Of a stretch of DNA of 64,000 nucleotides, positions 33,859-43,137 are shown piece by piece. This DNA comes from Pelomonas sp. Root1444 (lineage in GTDB: Bacteria; Pseudomonadota; Gammaproteobacteria; Burkholderiales; Burkholderiaceae_C). The position numbers and the translations under genes are program-made. A model generated the notes under the pieces. The model saw only the letters and a list, made by a program, of their open reading frames with translations, searched no databases and was not told where the DNA came from. Each line of letters begins with the position of its first letter. Position 1 is the first letter of the stretch. Where the stretch lies: NCBI RefSeq assembly GCF_001426885.1, contig NZ_LMFP01000028.1, positions 705,811-769,810 on the forward strand, written 5' to 3'.

Positions 33859-35001
33859 TCAGCGCACGACGGCGATCTGTTCGCGGGCACCGCCCTTGTA
33901 CGTGTAGAGGGTCAGCGCGCCATTCTTGATGTCACCCTTCTCGTCGAAGGTGATGGTGCCCGTGACGCCCTTGTAGCCGGCCGTCTTGGCAAGCACCGGC
34001 AGGTACTTGGCGGGTTCGGCGGAACCGGCCTTGACCATCGCGGCAGCCAGCACATTGACCGCGTCATAGACGTACGGCGCGTAAATCTGCACGTCGACGT
34101 TGAACTTGGACTTGAACTTGGCCCGGAAGTCGTCCATGGACTTCTTCGCTTCGCCTTCGACACCGCCGGCTTCGGCGCAGACGACTTGGCCGTCACCCAT
34201 GGTGCCAGCGGCCAGCTTGGGCAGCTCGCCCGTGCAGATGCCGTCGCCGCCCATGAACTTGGCCTCGATGCCGAGCTGCTTCATCTGGCGCAGCATCGGG
34301 CCGGCGACGGCGTCCATGCCGCCAAAGAACACGACGTCGGGCTTCTTGCTCTTCAGGGAGGTCAGGATGGCGGTGAAGTCCGTGGCCTTGTCGTTGGTGA
34401 ACTCGCGGCCGACGACCTTGCCGCCGGCGCCCTTGACGCCCTTCTCGAACTCGTCGGCAACGCCCTGGCCGTAAGCGGTGCGGTCGTCGATGACGGCGAT
34501 GGACTTGCCCTTCAGTTGTGCGACCGAGTACTTGCCCAGCGTGCCACCCAGGTGCACATCGTCAGCGACGACGCGGAAGGTGGTCTTATAGCCGTTGCGG
34601 GTGAACTTCGGATTGGTGGCCGACGGCGAGATCTGGGGGATGCCGGCATCGCTGTAAACCTTGGAGGCGGGGATGGAAGTGCCCGAATTCAGGTGACCCA
34701 CGACGCCATTGACCTTGGCGTCGACCAGCTTCTGGGCGGCAGCCGTGCCTTGCTTCGGATCACCGGCGTCGTCTTCAGCGAGCAGTTCGAACTTGACCTT
34801 CTTGCCCCCGATGCTCAGGCCCTTGGCGTTCAGGTCCTCGATGGCCAGGCGGGCGCCGAGTTCGTTGTCCTTGCCCAGGTGAGCGATCTGGCCGCTGGTC
34901 GGGCCGACGTGACCGATCTTGACCACCATGTCCTGGGACACTGCGGCACCGCTGAGCAGCGCAGCGACTGCACCCACTACCACATTCAACTTGACTTGCA
35001 T
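33859..35001 (-). CDS. Branched-chain amino acid ABC transporter substrate-binding protein, LivK-like
   Basis: A 380-residue periplasmic type I binding protein. The signal peptide ends near AAVSQ (residues 18-22). KIGHVGPTSGQIAHLGKDNELGAR is cut here to its key features: the HVGPTSG loop at about 30-36 and GHLNSGTSIPASKVYSD at about 102-118, both of which bind the amino-acid alpha carboxylate in Liv proteins. The gene has its own terminator and no transporter permease or ATPase neighbours, so it is an orphan binding protein serving a transporter elsewhere. Confidence 0.93.
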   Translation of the reverse strand: MQVKLNVVVGAVAALLSGAAVSQDMVVKIGHVGPTSGQIAHLGKDNELGARLAIEDLNAKGLSIGGKKVKFELLAEDDAGDPKQGTAAAQKLVDAKVNGVVGHLNSGTSIPASKVYSDAGIPQISPSATNPKFTRNGYKTTFRVVADDVHLGGTLGKYSVAQLKGKSIAVIDDRTAYGQGVADEFEKGVKGAGGKVVGREFTNDKATDFTAILTSLKSKKPDVVFFGGMDAVAGPMLRQMKQLGIEAKFMGGDGICTGELPKLAAGTMGDGQVVCAEAGGVEGEAKKSMDDFRAKFKSKFNVDVQIYAPYVYDAVNVLAAAMVKAGSAEPAKYLPVLAKTAGYKGVTGTITFDEKGDIKNGALTLYTYKGGAREQIAVVR

Positions 35002-35116
35002 GGATCAACTCCAGTTTGGAAGAGAAAGAAAAACAAACAACCGTTGAGTTTTCAACCAAATGAACATACCCGAAATCCGGGGGGCTCTCATTCGGGAAAG
35101 CGTGGACGCAAAGTTG

Positions 35117-35539
35117 TCAACCGGCCGCAGAGAAGTGGTCCAGCTTGGCACCGGACTGTTGGTAGACGCGGTAACGCGCACGCCCTGCCTGAACGCGCGC
35201 GGGGTCGCTTCCGATGACCTCGAGCACCCGCTCGAATGCGGTAGCGTCACTCGGCATCGGATCGCCGAGGTTCAGCAGCAGCCCGCGGTGGGGCAGTTGC
35301 GCGGCCTCGTCGACCAACAGCACCTCGCCCGGCGCGGGTGGCGTCGTGCCATCCCAGCGCCGATGGGGAATGAACTCGGCCGCATCGAAGCTCCACAGCA
35401 GTTGATCCAGCCGTGCCGCCTCGGCTGGCGGCACGCAGACGCCGACCGGCTTGCCGGACGCCAGGGCGCGTCGGATCAGCCGGCACGCGAAATGCAGCGG
35501 GTCTGCCGCGTCGCTGTAGAAGCTGACCTGAACCGCCAC
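35117..35539 (-). CDS. holC: DNA polymerase III subunit chi
   Basis: A 140-residue HolC protein. The N-terminus VSFYSDAADPLHFACRLIRRA (5-25) and the LWSFDAAEFIPH segment (48-59) are typical, as is LVDEAAQLPHRGLLLNLG. The chi subunit links the clamp loader to SSB at the replication fork. A GTG at 35539 starts the gene 2 bp after the pepA stop, the usual pepA-holC arrangement in proteobacteria. Confidence 0.93.
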   Translation of the reverse strand: MAVQVSFYSDAADPLHFACRLIRRALASGKPVGVCVPPAEAARLDQLLWSFDAAEFIPHRRWDGTTPPAPGEVLLVDEAAQLPHRGLLLNLGDPMPSDATAFERVLEVIGSDPARVQAGRARYRVYQQSGAKLDHFSAAG

Positions 35540-35541
35540 GC

Positions 35542-37005
35542 CTACTTGGCCTGGCTCAGCACGAAGTGCGTCAGCAGGCCGACGGGCCGGCCGGTCGCGC
35601 CCTTGGCGCCGCCGCCCTTCCAGGCCGTGCCGGCGATGTCGAGATGGCCCCAGCGGTACTTGCCCGCGAAGCGCTGCAAGAACTTGGCCGCCGTGATGGA
35701 ACCGCCCGCGCGGCCGGCGATGTTGGCCACGTCGGCGAAGTTGCTTTTCAGGCCTTCGGCGTAGTCGTCGTCGAGCGGCATGCGCCAGCAGGGGTCGAGC
35801 GCGGCATCTCCGGCCGCAGTCAGGGAGGCTGCCAGTTCATCGTCGCTGGCATACATGCCGCTGCGCACGCCGCCGAGCGCGATGACGCAGGCACCGGTCA
35901 GCGTCGCGACGTCGACGACGACCGCCGGCTTGAAGCGCTCCGCATAGGTCAGCGCATCGCAGAGGATGAGACGGCCCTCGGCGTCGGTGTTCAGGATCTC
36001 TATGGTCTGGCCCGACATCGACGTGACCACGTCACCGGGCTTGACCGCGCGGCCGCTGGGCATGTTCTCGCAGGCGGCGACGATCATGACGAGGTTGAGC
36101 CTGGGCTTCAACTCGGCCACCGCGCGCAGCGTGCCGATGACGCTGGCCGCGCCGCCCATGTCGAACTTCATCTCGTCCATCTCGGCACCCGGCTTCAGCG
36201 AGATGCCGCCGGTGTCGAAGGTGATGCCCTTGCCGACCAGCACGACAGGCGCGACCGTCTTGGCCGCGCCTTCGTAGCGAGCGACGATGAAGCGCAGCGG
36301 CTCGTCCGAGCCTTGGGCCACAGCCAGGAAGCTGCCCATGCCGAGCTTCTCGACGGCCTTGCGGTCCAGCACCTCCACCTTCAGGCCGTGGGTCTTGCCC
36401 AACTCCTGAACCACCTGGCCGAGGTAGGTTGGCGTCGCGTGGTTGCCGGGGCGGTTGGCGCATTCGCGCGCCAGCTCGACGCCGGCCGCGATCGCTTCAC
36501 CGCGCGCCAGGCCGGCCTTGACCGCCTTCTGCGCCGCCTTGTCCACCAGCAGGGTCAACCGCGCCAGCTTGGGCGCCGCAGGTGCACTGGGTTTGGTGTG
36601 GCGGTAGAGGTAGACCGCGTCGCTGCCGGCGAGCGCCGCCTGCTCGGCCAGCGACTCGGCCAGCCCGGCGTCAAAGCCGGCAAACACGACGGCGGCGTTG
36701 GCCACGCCGCGCGACTTGATTTGCGCCAGTCCGGCCGACAGTGCCGCCCGCGCGGCCGCCAGCGAGGTCTTGCCGCTGGCGGCAAGCACCAGGCGCGCCG
36801 CCTTCAAGCCGTCGGGATGCGTCAGCGTCAGCGCCTGGCCGGCCTTGAGCGCGAAGTCACCGAGCTTGATCGCGGCCTGCGCGTGTTTTGCGACGACCGC
36901 ATCCAGACCTTGGGGCAGCGAGTCGCCGCCCAGCACCACGATGAGCGCATCCGTGCCCGCGGTAGCGAGTGCGTTCAGCTCTGTGGTTTGAACCTTGAAG
37001 TCCAT
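35542..37005 (-). CDS. pepA: Leucyl aminopeptidase
   Basis: A 487-residue M17 aminopeptidase. The signature NTDAEGRL (about 339-346) and the metal-binding lysine/aspartate segment GKGITFDTGGISLKP (about 253-267) are present; NRPGNHATPTYL is also family-specific. It removes N-terminal residues from peptides in the cytosol and in some bacteria binds DNA as well. It is transcribed divergently from lptF, with about 30 bp between start codons, so the two promoters must overlap the coding regions or each other. Confidence 0.97.
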   Translation of the reverse strand: MDFKVQTTELNALATAGTDALIVVLGGDSLPQGLDAVVAKHAQAAIKLGDFALKAGQALTLTHPDGLKAARLVLAASGKTSLAAARAALSAGLAQIKSRGVANAAVVFAGFDAGLAESLAEQAALAGSDAVYLYRHTKPSAPAAPKLARLTLLVDKAAQKAVKAGLARGEAIAAGVELARECANRPGNHATPTYLGQVVQELGKTHGLKVEVLDRKAVEKLGMGSFLAVAQGSDEPLRFIVARYEGAAKTVAPVVLVGKGITFDTGGISLKPGAEMDEMKFDMGGAASVIGTLRAVAELKPRLNLVMIVAACENMPSGRAVKPGDVVTSMSGQTIEILNTDAEGRLILCDALTYAERFKPAVVVDVATLTGACVIALGGVRSGMYASDDELAASLTAAGDAALDPCWRMPLDDDYAEGLKSNFADVANIAGRAGGSITAAKFLQRFAGKYRWGHLDIAGTAWKGGGAKGATGRPVGLLTHFVLSQAK

Positions 37006-37035
37006 AATGACCAGAAGTAGATAGAAGTGCGTTTG

Positions 37036-38130
37036 ATGTTATTCGATTCGTCCACGCGGTCAGAGTTGGCCAAGAGCTTCGGCGTCACGCTGGTGGTCAT
37101 GCTGACCATCATGCTGACGTCGACGCTGATCCGCACGTTGGGCCAGGCGGCTGGCGGCAATGTCGCGCCGCAGGACGTCGTGCTGCTGATGGGCTACGCG
37201 ACCATCGCCCACCTGGCGACCATGCTGATCCTGTCGCTCTTCATCGCCGTCGTCATCACGCTGGGGCGCTCCTACCGCGAGTCCGAGATGACGATCTGGT
37301 TTGCCAGCGGCATCCCGCTGTCGCGCTTCGTGCGGCCGGTGCTGCGCATGGCCTGGCCCATCCTGCTGGCCGTCGTCGTGTTGGAACTCGTCGTTTGGCC
37401 CTGGGGCAACCAGAACAGCGCCGAGCTGCGCGACCGCTACCAGAAGCGCAGCGACCTGTCGCGGGTGGCACCCGGCCAGTTCCAGAGCTCGCGCGACGGC
37501 AGCCGCGTCTTCTTCATCGAGCGTGGCGAGGACCCCGCAACCGGCCGCAACGTCTTCATCCTGGCCAACCAGAACGACCGTGAGTCCGTGACGACCTCGT
37601 CACGCGGCCACCTGCAGATGGACGGCGACGACCGCTTCCTCGTGCTGGACCATGGCCAGCGCAACGAGACGCAGCTCAAGACCGGCGAGAAGAGCCTGGC
37701 GCGCTTCGAGCAGTACAAGGTGCTGACCGACACCCAGGTGCTGGCCAACGCCAACCAGTTGCCGCCCAAGGCGATGGCGACGCTGGACCTGCTGCGCCTG
37801 CCGACGCCCAAAAACCAGGGCGAGCTGGCCTGGCGCCTGGGCATGATCCTCGGCGGCATCAACATGGCCTTGCTGGGCGTGGGGCTGGCGGCGTCCAACC
37901 CGCGCCGTGCCAACAACTGGAACCTGCTCTTTGCGCTGCTGGCCTTCATCGTCTACTTCAACCTGATCAACCTGTCGCAGTCCTGGGTCGGCAACGGCCG
38001 CACCTCGCTGGCACGCGCGCTGCTCAGCGTCCACGGCAGCGCGCTGGTGCTGTCGCTGGCCATCATCTGGCTGCGCGACAACGCCAACCGCTTCGGCCTG
38101 CGGCGCCGCCTGACGGGAGCGCCCGCATGA
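37036..38130 (+). CDS. lptF: LPS export ABC transporter permease LptF
   Basis: A 364-residue permease of the YjgP/YjgQ family. Six spans, three N-terminal and three C-terminal, flank a periplasmic beta-jellyroll (about 135-260). The opening LFDSSTRSELAKSF and the FASGIPLSRFVRPVL stretch (about 86-100) match LptF. With LptG and LptB it extracts lipopolysaccharide from the inner membrane. ATG at 37036 is chosen for similarity to the family N-terminus; GTG at 37027 would add three residues. It ends in an ATGA overlap with lptG. Confidence 0.94.
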   Translation: MLFDSSTRSELAKSFGVTLVVMLTIMLTSTLIRTLGQAAGGNVAPQDVVLLMGYATIAHLATMLILSLFIAVVITLGRSYRESEMTIWFASGIPLSRFVRPVLRMAWPILLAVVVLELVVWPWGNQNSAELRDRYQKRSDLSRVAPGQFQSSRDGSRVFFIERGEDPATGRNVFILANQNDRESVTTSSRGHLQMDGDDRFLVLDHGQRNETQLKTGEKSLARFEQYKVLTDTQVLANANQLPPKAMATLDLLRLPTPKNQGELAWRLGMILGGINMALLGVGLAASNPRRANNWNLLFALLAFIVYFNLINLSQSWVGNGRTSLARALLSVHGSALVLSLAIIWLRDNANRFGLRRRLTGAPA

Positions 38131-39254
38131 GGACCGTCCGCCGCCTGCTCTACAAGGACATCGCCGGCTCGGTCGTGCTCGTCGCGCTGGCCTTCCTGTC
38201 GCTGTTCTTCTTCATCGATTTCGTGGACGAGCTGGACCGCATGACGCGCATCGGTGCCGGCGGCGCCCAGGCCGCGCTGCTTGCGGTGATGGACCTGCCC
38301 GGCCATTTCTACGAGCTCTTCCCCATCGCCGTGTTGATCGGCTCGATCATGGCCCTGGCCCGCCTGGCCCAGAGCAGCGAGTTCACCATCCTGCGCACCG
38401 GCGGCCTGGGCCCGGCGCGGGCGCTGAGCCTGCTCGCCGGTCTGGCTGCCGTGTTCGCGGTGATGACCTTCGTCATCGGCGACTACGTCGCGCCCCAGTT
38501 CGAGCGCCACGGCGACGACATGCGCGCCCGCTTCAGCCGCAGCGCCAACGCACCACAGCGTGGCGCCTGGCTCAAGGACCACCAGACCGTCGACGGCCAG
38601 GAGCGCAGCTACTCGGTCAAGGTCGGCCGCGTCGGCACCAGCGGCGAGCTGGAGGACGTCCGCATCTATGAATTCGACCCCGAGGGCCGGCTGATGTCGC
38701 GCACCGAGGCCGGCAAGGTGGATGTCGACGGCCAGGGCGTCTGGCATCTGCAGGCCGTCCGGCGCACCGTCTGGAACCCCGGCGCGGCCACGGCGGCCGG
38801 CTCGGTGGGCGAGATCGTCGTCAGCGAGCAGCAGCTCGACAAGCTGGACTGGCAAAGCTCCCTGCATGCCGGCGTCATCGCCGCGGCCGTGCTGCCGGCG
38901 ATGTCGATGTCGACGCTGGAGCTCTACCGCTACACCGAACATCTGTCCGCGCAGGAGCAGTCGGCCCAGGCGCACAACATCCAGTTCTGGCGCAAGGCCT
39001 TCTACCCGTTCGCCTGTTTCGTCATGGTCGCGCTGGCCCTGCCCTTCGCCTACCTGCATGGCCGCTCGGGCGGCATCAGCATCAAGGTCTTCGGCGGCAT
39101 CATGCTGGGCATCAGCTTCGTGCTGCTGAACAACGTGGCGGGCCACCTCGGCCTGCTGAAGGACTGGACACCCTGGGCCGTCGCGGCGACGCCCAGCCTG
39201 ATCTACCTGGGCCTGTCGATGGCGGCCTTCACTTGGCTGGTGAGATACCGATGA
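38127..39254 (+). CDS. lptG: LPS export ABC transporter permease LptG
   Basis: A 375-residue partner of LptF with the same topology. RRLLYKDIAGSVVLVALAF opens the first span (4-22), the periplasmic jellyroll covers about 130-260, and three spans follow, including LPFAYLHGRSGGISIKVFGG (about 304-323). The start overlaps the lptF stop (ATGA) and the stop overlaps the next gene (ATGA), so it is part of a tightly coupled run. Confidence 0.95.
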   Translation: MRTVRRLLYKDIAGSVVLVALAFLSLFFFIDFVDELDRMTRIGAGGAQAALLAVMDLPGHFYELFPIAVLIGSIMALARLAQSSEFTILRTGGLGPARALSLLAGLAAVFAVMTFVIGDYVAPQFERHGDDMRARFSRSANAPQRGAWLKDHQTVDGQERSYSVKVGRVGTSGELEDVRIYEFDPEGRLMSRTEAGKVDVDGQGVWHLQAVRRTVWNPGAATAAGSVGEIVVSEQQLDKLDWQSSLHAGVIAAAVLPAMSMSTLELYRYTEHLSAQEQSAQAHNIQFWRKAFYPFACFVMVALALPFAYLHGRSGGISIKVFGGIMLGISFVLLNNVAGHLGLLKDWTPWAVAATPSLIYLGLSMAAFTWLVRYR

Positions 39255-39622
39255 CCGAAGGCCTGCTGCTGTTCGCCCATGGCGCCCGTGACCCTGCCTG
39301 GGCACGGCCTTTCGAGATCGTGACGCAGCGCCTGCGCGCCGCGCGGCCCGACACGCCGCTGGCGATGGCCTTTCTCGAGTTCATGTCGCCCGACATGGAC
39401 GAGGCCGCCGCCCAGCTTGCCGCCGCCGGCTGCACGCGCGTGCACGTGTTACCCCTCTTCCTCGGCACCGGCGGCCACGTCAGGCGCGACGTGCCCGTGC
39501 TGCTGGACCGCCTGCGCGAACAGCATGGCGACGCCATCGAGTGGCTGCTGCATGCGCCGCTCGGCGAGCAGGAAGCCGTGCTCCAAGCGATCAGCCTGGC
39601 CTGCCTGGCCGTCCTCGAATGA
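39251..39622 (+). CDS. Short CbiX/SirB-type chelatase
   Basis: A 123-residue single-domain chelatase. FAHGARDPAW (8-17) carries the active-site His10, and the second histidine is in LPLFLGTGGHV (about 68-78). Single-domain CbiX proteins insert Co2+ or Fe2+ into sirohydrochlorin for cobalamin or siroheme. It overlaps lptG upstream and the CysB-type regulator downstream by ATGA. The link to a CysB-family regulator suggests a role in siroheme-dependent sulfur assimilation. Confidence 0.88.
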   Translation: MTEGLLLFAHGARDPAWARPFEIVTQRLRAARPDTPLAMAFLEFMSPDMDEAAAQLAAAGCTRVHVLPLFLGTGGHVRRDVPVLLDRLREQHGDAIEWLLHAPLGEQEAVLQAISLACLAVLE

Positions 39623-40563
39623 ATCTGCATCAGTTCCGCTTCGTCCAGGAAGCCGCCCGCCGCAACCTCAACCTGACCGAGACGGCCAAGGCGCTGTTCA
39701 CGTCGCAACCGGGCGTCTCCAAGGCCATCCTCGAGCTGGAGGAGGAGCTCGGCGTCGACATCTTCTCGCGCCATGGCAAGCGGCTGCGCCGCATCACCGA
39801 ACCGGGCTTGCAGGTACTGGCCTGCATCGAGATCATCCTGCGCGAGGTCGGCAACCTCAAGCGCATCGGCGAGGAGTATTCGCGCCAGGACAGCGGCACC
39901 TTCTCCATCGCGACGACGCACACGCAGGCCCGCTACGTGCTGCCCGCGCCGGTGGCCCAGCTGCGCAAGAACCTGCCGCAGCTGCGCATCAGCCTGCACC
40001 AGGGCAGCCCCGACCAGGTCGCCCGGATGCTGCTCGACGAGAGCGCCGACCTGGGGCTCGCGACCGAATCGCTGGCCCAGTATCCCGAGCTGGTCACCCT
40101 GCCCTGCTACGAGTGGCAGCACGTCATGGTCGTGCCGCGCGACCATCCCCTGGCCAGCGTCGAACGCGTCAGCCTCGAGCAGATCGCCTCCGAGCCGCTG
40201 GTGTCCTACCACCCCAGCTTCACCGGCCGCACCCGCATCGACAAGGCGTTCGCCGCGCGTCACCTCACGCCCAACGTCGTGCTCGAAGCGATCGACTCCG
40301 ACGTCATCAAGACCTACGTGCGGCTCGGCATGGGCGTGGGCATCGTCGCCGAGATGGCGATGCGCGAGGAGCCGCCAGGCAGCGACCTCGTCGCCCGACC
40401 CCTGGGCTCGCTGCTCGGCAGCAATGTCACCCGCATCGCCTTCAAGCGCGGCGCCTACCTGCGCAACTACGTGTACAGCTTTGCCGAGCTGCTGTCGGAG
40501 CGCCTGAGCCGCAAGCTCATCGAAAAAGCGATGAACGGCGACGCCACAGACTTCGGCATGTAG
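39619..40563 (+). CDS. LysR-family regulator, CysB/Cbl type
   Basis: A 314-residue LysR regulator. The N-terminal helix-turn-helix (LNLTETAKALFTSQPGVSKA, 17-36) and the long linker helix match CysB/Cbl. The effector domain has FSIATTHTQARYVLP (about 94-108) and the C-terminal LIEKAM. These proteins sense O-acetylserine or adenylylsulfate and activate cysteine and sulfonate genes. The start overlaps the chelatase stop (ATGA). It is the last gene of the lptFG run, and the next gene is convergent. Confidence 0.93.
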   Translation: MNLHQFRFVQEAARRNLNLTETAKALFTSQPGVSKAILELEEELGVDIFSRHGKRLRRITEPGLQVLACIEIILREVGNLKRIGEEYSRQDSGTFSIATTHTQARYVLPAPVAQLRKNLPQLRISLHQGSPDQVARMLLDESADLGLATESLAQYPELVTLPCYEWQHVMVVPRDHPLASVERVSLEQIASEPLVSYHPSFTGRTRIDKAFAARHLTPNVVLEAIDSDVIKTYVRLGMGVGIVAEMAMREEPPGSDLVARPLGSLLGSNVTRIAFKRGAYLRNYVYSFAELLSERLSRKLIEKAMNGDATDFGM

Positions 40564-40587
40564 CCCGGCTGGGCCAGGTGCCGAAGC

Positions 40588-42246
40588 TCAATCGATCGGC
40601 AGCATCAGGTCCACCTCGTCGCTGCGCAGCCCGGCCTCGAAAAGGTCGCGCGCGACGCTGTAGAGCATCAGCAGGTCCCGGTAGGCCGGCAGCTCGAAAT
40701 GCGGCGTGCCGGGGCCGGCGCCGCGCGCCAGCAGCTCCTGCAGCATGTGCATCGCCGACGCCGGGTCGGACCAGACGACCTGCAGGTGCGCAATGACGCT
40801 GGGGCTGGCATCCAGGCCGCGGCCGCGCGTCAGGCTCTGGGTCCACTGCGGCGCCATCGTGCGCAGCTGCTGTTCAAACTGCTTGGCGAGTTCGGCAAAC
40901 ACGTCGGGCTCGCTGCGCTGCTGGCAGATTTCCATTAGCAGCAGATAAGGCATGGCGCCGCCACCGCCCCGCGCCACCTGCGTCGCCAGCAGGTCGGCGG
41001 CGGCCTCATGCTGGCCGAGCAGTTGCAGGAAGTCGACCTGCTGCTGCAGGTCCAGCAATTCGTCGGCCACCGTGAGTTCGTCGGACGGCAGCGGCGTCGC
41101 CTGGACCGGCAAGGGCTGCGTCGCCTGCATGGACAACGGCGCTGGCGCAACGGGCGGCGGAGACCCGGGCGGCCAGGGCAAGGGCCGCGGCTGCGGCCGC
41201 GTGATCTGGTGCTGGCCCTCGTCGGGCAGCACCGCAGCGTTGCCCACCACCGGTGGCGCCATGCCGGGGGACACGGGCTGCTGCGGGGGCGGCACGCCGG
41301 CGCCTTCTGCCGCGTGCAAGGCACGCCAGTAGGCCAGCTCGCGGCGGGCCCGCTGGTCACGCCAGCCGCTGAAGTAAAAGGCCGCCGCGCCGGCCAGCAG
41401 GCTCAGCCCCAGCGTCAGCAGCCAGGTCATCGGGTCACGGTAGGGCGAAGCCCGCGTGGCCTGCACCGGGGCGGGCGGCAGCACGGCCTGGGACGGCGCA
41501 GCTGCGGGAGGGATTGCGGCCGCAGCAGCTTCCGCCTGCTGGCGCGCCTCGATATCGGCGCGCAACCGGGCGACGGTCTGCTCGAGCTGCGCGATCTGGG
41601 CTTCGAGCTCCGGCGTCAACTCCAACTCGGGCGCGCTGGCGGCCGGCTTGGCCGGGCGCGGCGCTTCGGCCACGAGCACCTCGGGCCGCTCCAAGACCAG
41701 ACGCGGCCCCGTCGCACGCGGCTTCGGGCGCGCCCGGGGCTTGGCGGCCGGCGCGGGCGGCGGGCTGGCCTCGGCGAGCTGGCGAGATGCAGGCTCGGCC
41801 GCCTGCGGCGGCGCAGGCACAGGTGCCGGCATCGACACCGCCGCCGCATTGGCCGGCGGGTCGACGAAGGCACTGAACTCGCGGGTCAACCGCAGCGGGC
41901 AGCCCAGCGCCAGCGTGATGCGCAAGGCCGGCTCGTCGATGGGTACCAGGCTTTGCACCCGGATGCGCCGTTGGCCGGCGTCGCCCTCCAGCCGCAGCTG
42001 CAACAAGCCGGCCGGCACGCGGGCCTCGCCCGCGGTCACCTCGCCGCGCACACAAGCGTCCGTCAGCTGTTCGCCGTCGGCCAGGGTCAGCGGCACGCTG
42101 GCATCCAGCGGCTTGCCGAGCGCGGAGTGGACCTGCGGCCGGCCCAGTCCGAGGGCGTCGGCGCCGGAAGACGCCAGGCCAAGCAGCAGAGCCAAGGCGG
42201 GAGTGAAGGCACCCAGCAACGTCGGGCGCAGGGCCGTGAAGGGCAT
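40588..42246 (-). CDS. FimV-like membrane protein
   Basis: A 552-residue protein of FimV/HubP-like design. It has a signal peptide (about 1-32), a FimV N-terminal domain with LGRPQVHSALGKPLDASVPL (34-53), a Pro/Ala-rich region with a coiled coil (about 205-235), one transmembrane segment (about 273-291) and a Pro-rich then helical cytoplasmic tail. FimV proteins bind peptidoglycan and organise polar type IV pilus machinery. The LysM motif is not obvious, so the assignment rests on the N-terminal domain and layout. Confidence 0.75.
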   Translation of the reverse strand: MPFTALRPTLLGAFTPALALLLGLASSGADALGLGRPQVHSALGKPLDASVPLTLADGEQLTDACVRGEVTAGEARVPAGLLQLRLEGDAGQRRIRVQSLVPIDEPALRITLALGCPLRLTREFSAFVDPPANAAAVSMPAPVPAPPQAAEPASRQLAEASPPPAPAAKPRARPKPRATGPRLVLERPEVLVAEAPRPAKPAASAPELELTPELEAQIAQLEQTVARLRADIEARQQAEAAAAAIPPAAAPSQAVLPPAPVQATRASPYRDPMTWLLTLGLSLLAGAAAFYFSGWRDQRARRELAYWRALHAAEGAGVPPPQQPVSPGMAPPVVGNAAVLPDEGQHQITRPQPRPLPWPPGSPPPVAPAPLSMQATQPLPVQATPLPSDELTVADELLDLQQQVDFLQLLGQHEAAADLLATQVARGGGGAMPYLLLMEICQQRSEPDVFAELAKQFEQQLRTMAPQWTQSLTRGRGLDASPSVIAHLQVVWSDPASAMHMLQELLARGAGPGTPHFELPAYRDLLMLYSVARDLFEAGLRSDEVDLMLPID

Positions 42247-42361
42247 TGACGGCGGGCGGCTAGAGATGCGGTTGAGAGAGGGGTTGTGACTGCGCGGATC
42301 ACTCTAGCATGGGGATATGCGCGGCCAGTGCGGCGGCGAGCGGCACAATGCCGCCCACGCC

Positions 42362-43066
42362 ATGAATGCACTCAGCCTCACCCCCGCCGAACGGCAGCAG
42401 ATCGACCAGGGCCCCTGGTTTTCCAGGCTGTCCGAGCCGCTGCGCAACGACATCCTGCAGCGCGCCTACGTGCGCCGCCTGCCCGACGAGACCATGCTGT
42501 CCCACCGCGGCGAGCCCGCCGAGGAATGGAGCGCGGTCGCCAAGGGCGCGGTGCGCGTCAGCTCGGTGTCGCTGGCCGGCAAGCAGATCTCGCTGACCTA
42601 TGTCGAGCCCGGCACCTGGTTCGGCGACATCGCCCTTTTCGACGGCCTGCCGCGCACGCACGATGCCTATGCGCATGGCGAGACCACGCTGCTGTGCGTG
42701 CGCAAGGCCGACTTCCGCGCCCTGCTGCAGGCGCACTCTGAGCTGTATGACGCGTTGCTGCGCCTGAACTGCCGCCGCCTGCGCCTGATGTTCGACATGA
42801 TCGAGGACCTCAACACCCGGCCGCTGGCCGCGCGCCTGGCCAAGCAGGTGCTGCTGCTGGCGCGCTCCTACGGCGTGCAGGAAGGCGACGAGATCCGCAT
42901 CGGCCTGCAGCTCGCGCAGGAAGACCTGGCCCAGCTGCTTGGTGCCTCGCGCCAGCGCGTCAACCAGGAGCTGAAGGCCTTCGAGCGCGAAGGCGCGGTG
43001 CGCGTGGAGCCGACGCGCCTGGTCGTGCTGAGCCGCGACAAGCTGCTCGCCGCCGCCGCCCGCTGA
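42362..43066 (+). CDS. Crp/Fnr-family transcription regulator
   Basis: A 234-residue regulator. A cyclic-nucleotide-binding fold (about 25-145) contains LTYVEPGTWFGDIALFDGLPRTH (about 78-100). The winged helix has LAQEDLAQLLGASRQRVNQELKAF (about 182-205). The PRTHDAYA segment replaces the canonical cAMP-binding RSA motif and there are no clustered N-terminal cysteines, so the ligand is probably neither cAMP nor an iron-sulfur cluster. ATG at 42362 is the start; upstream codons are unlike the family. It lies 115 bp from the divergent FimV-like gene. Confidence 0.88.
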   Translation: MNALSLTPAERQQIDQGPWFSRLSEPLRNDILQRAYVRRLPDETMLSHRGEPAEEWSAVAKGAVRVSSVSLAGKQISLTYVEPGTWFGDIALFDGLPRTHDAYAHGETTLLCVRKADFRALLQAHSELYDALLRLNCRRLRLMFDMIEDLNTRPLAARLAKQVLLLARSYGVQEGDEIRIGLQLAQEDLAQLLGASRQRVNQELKAFEREGAVRVEPTRLVVLSRDKLLAAAAR

Positions 43067-43137
43067 CGCTGCCGCGACACGGCGCGCGGCGGCCGGCTCT
43101 CACAATGGATGAGTTTGCGCCCCAGAGAACGACATCC

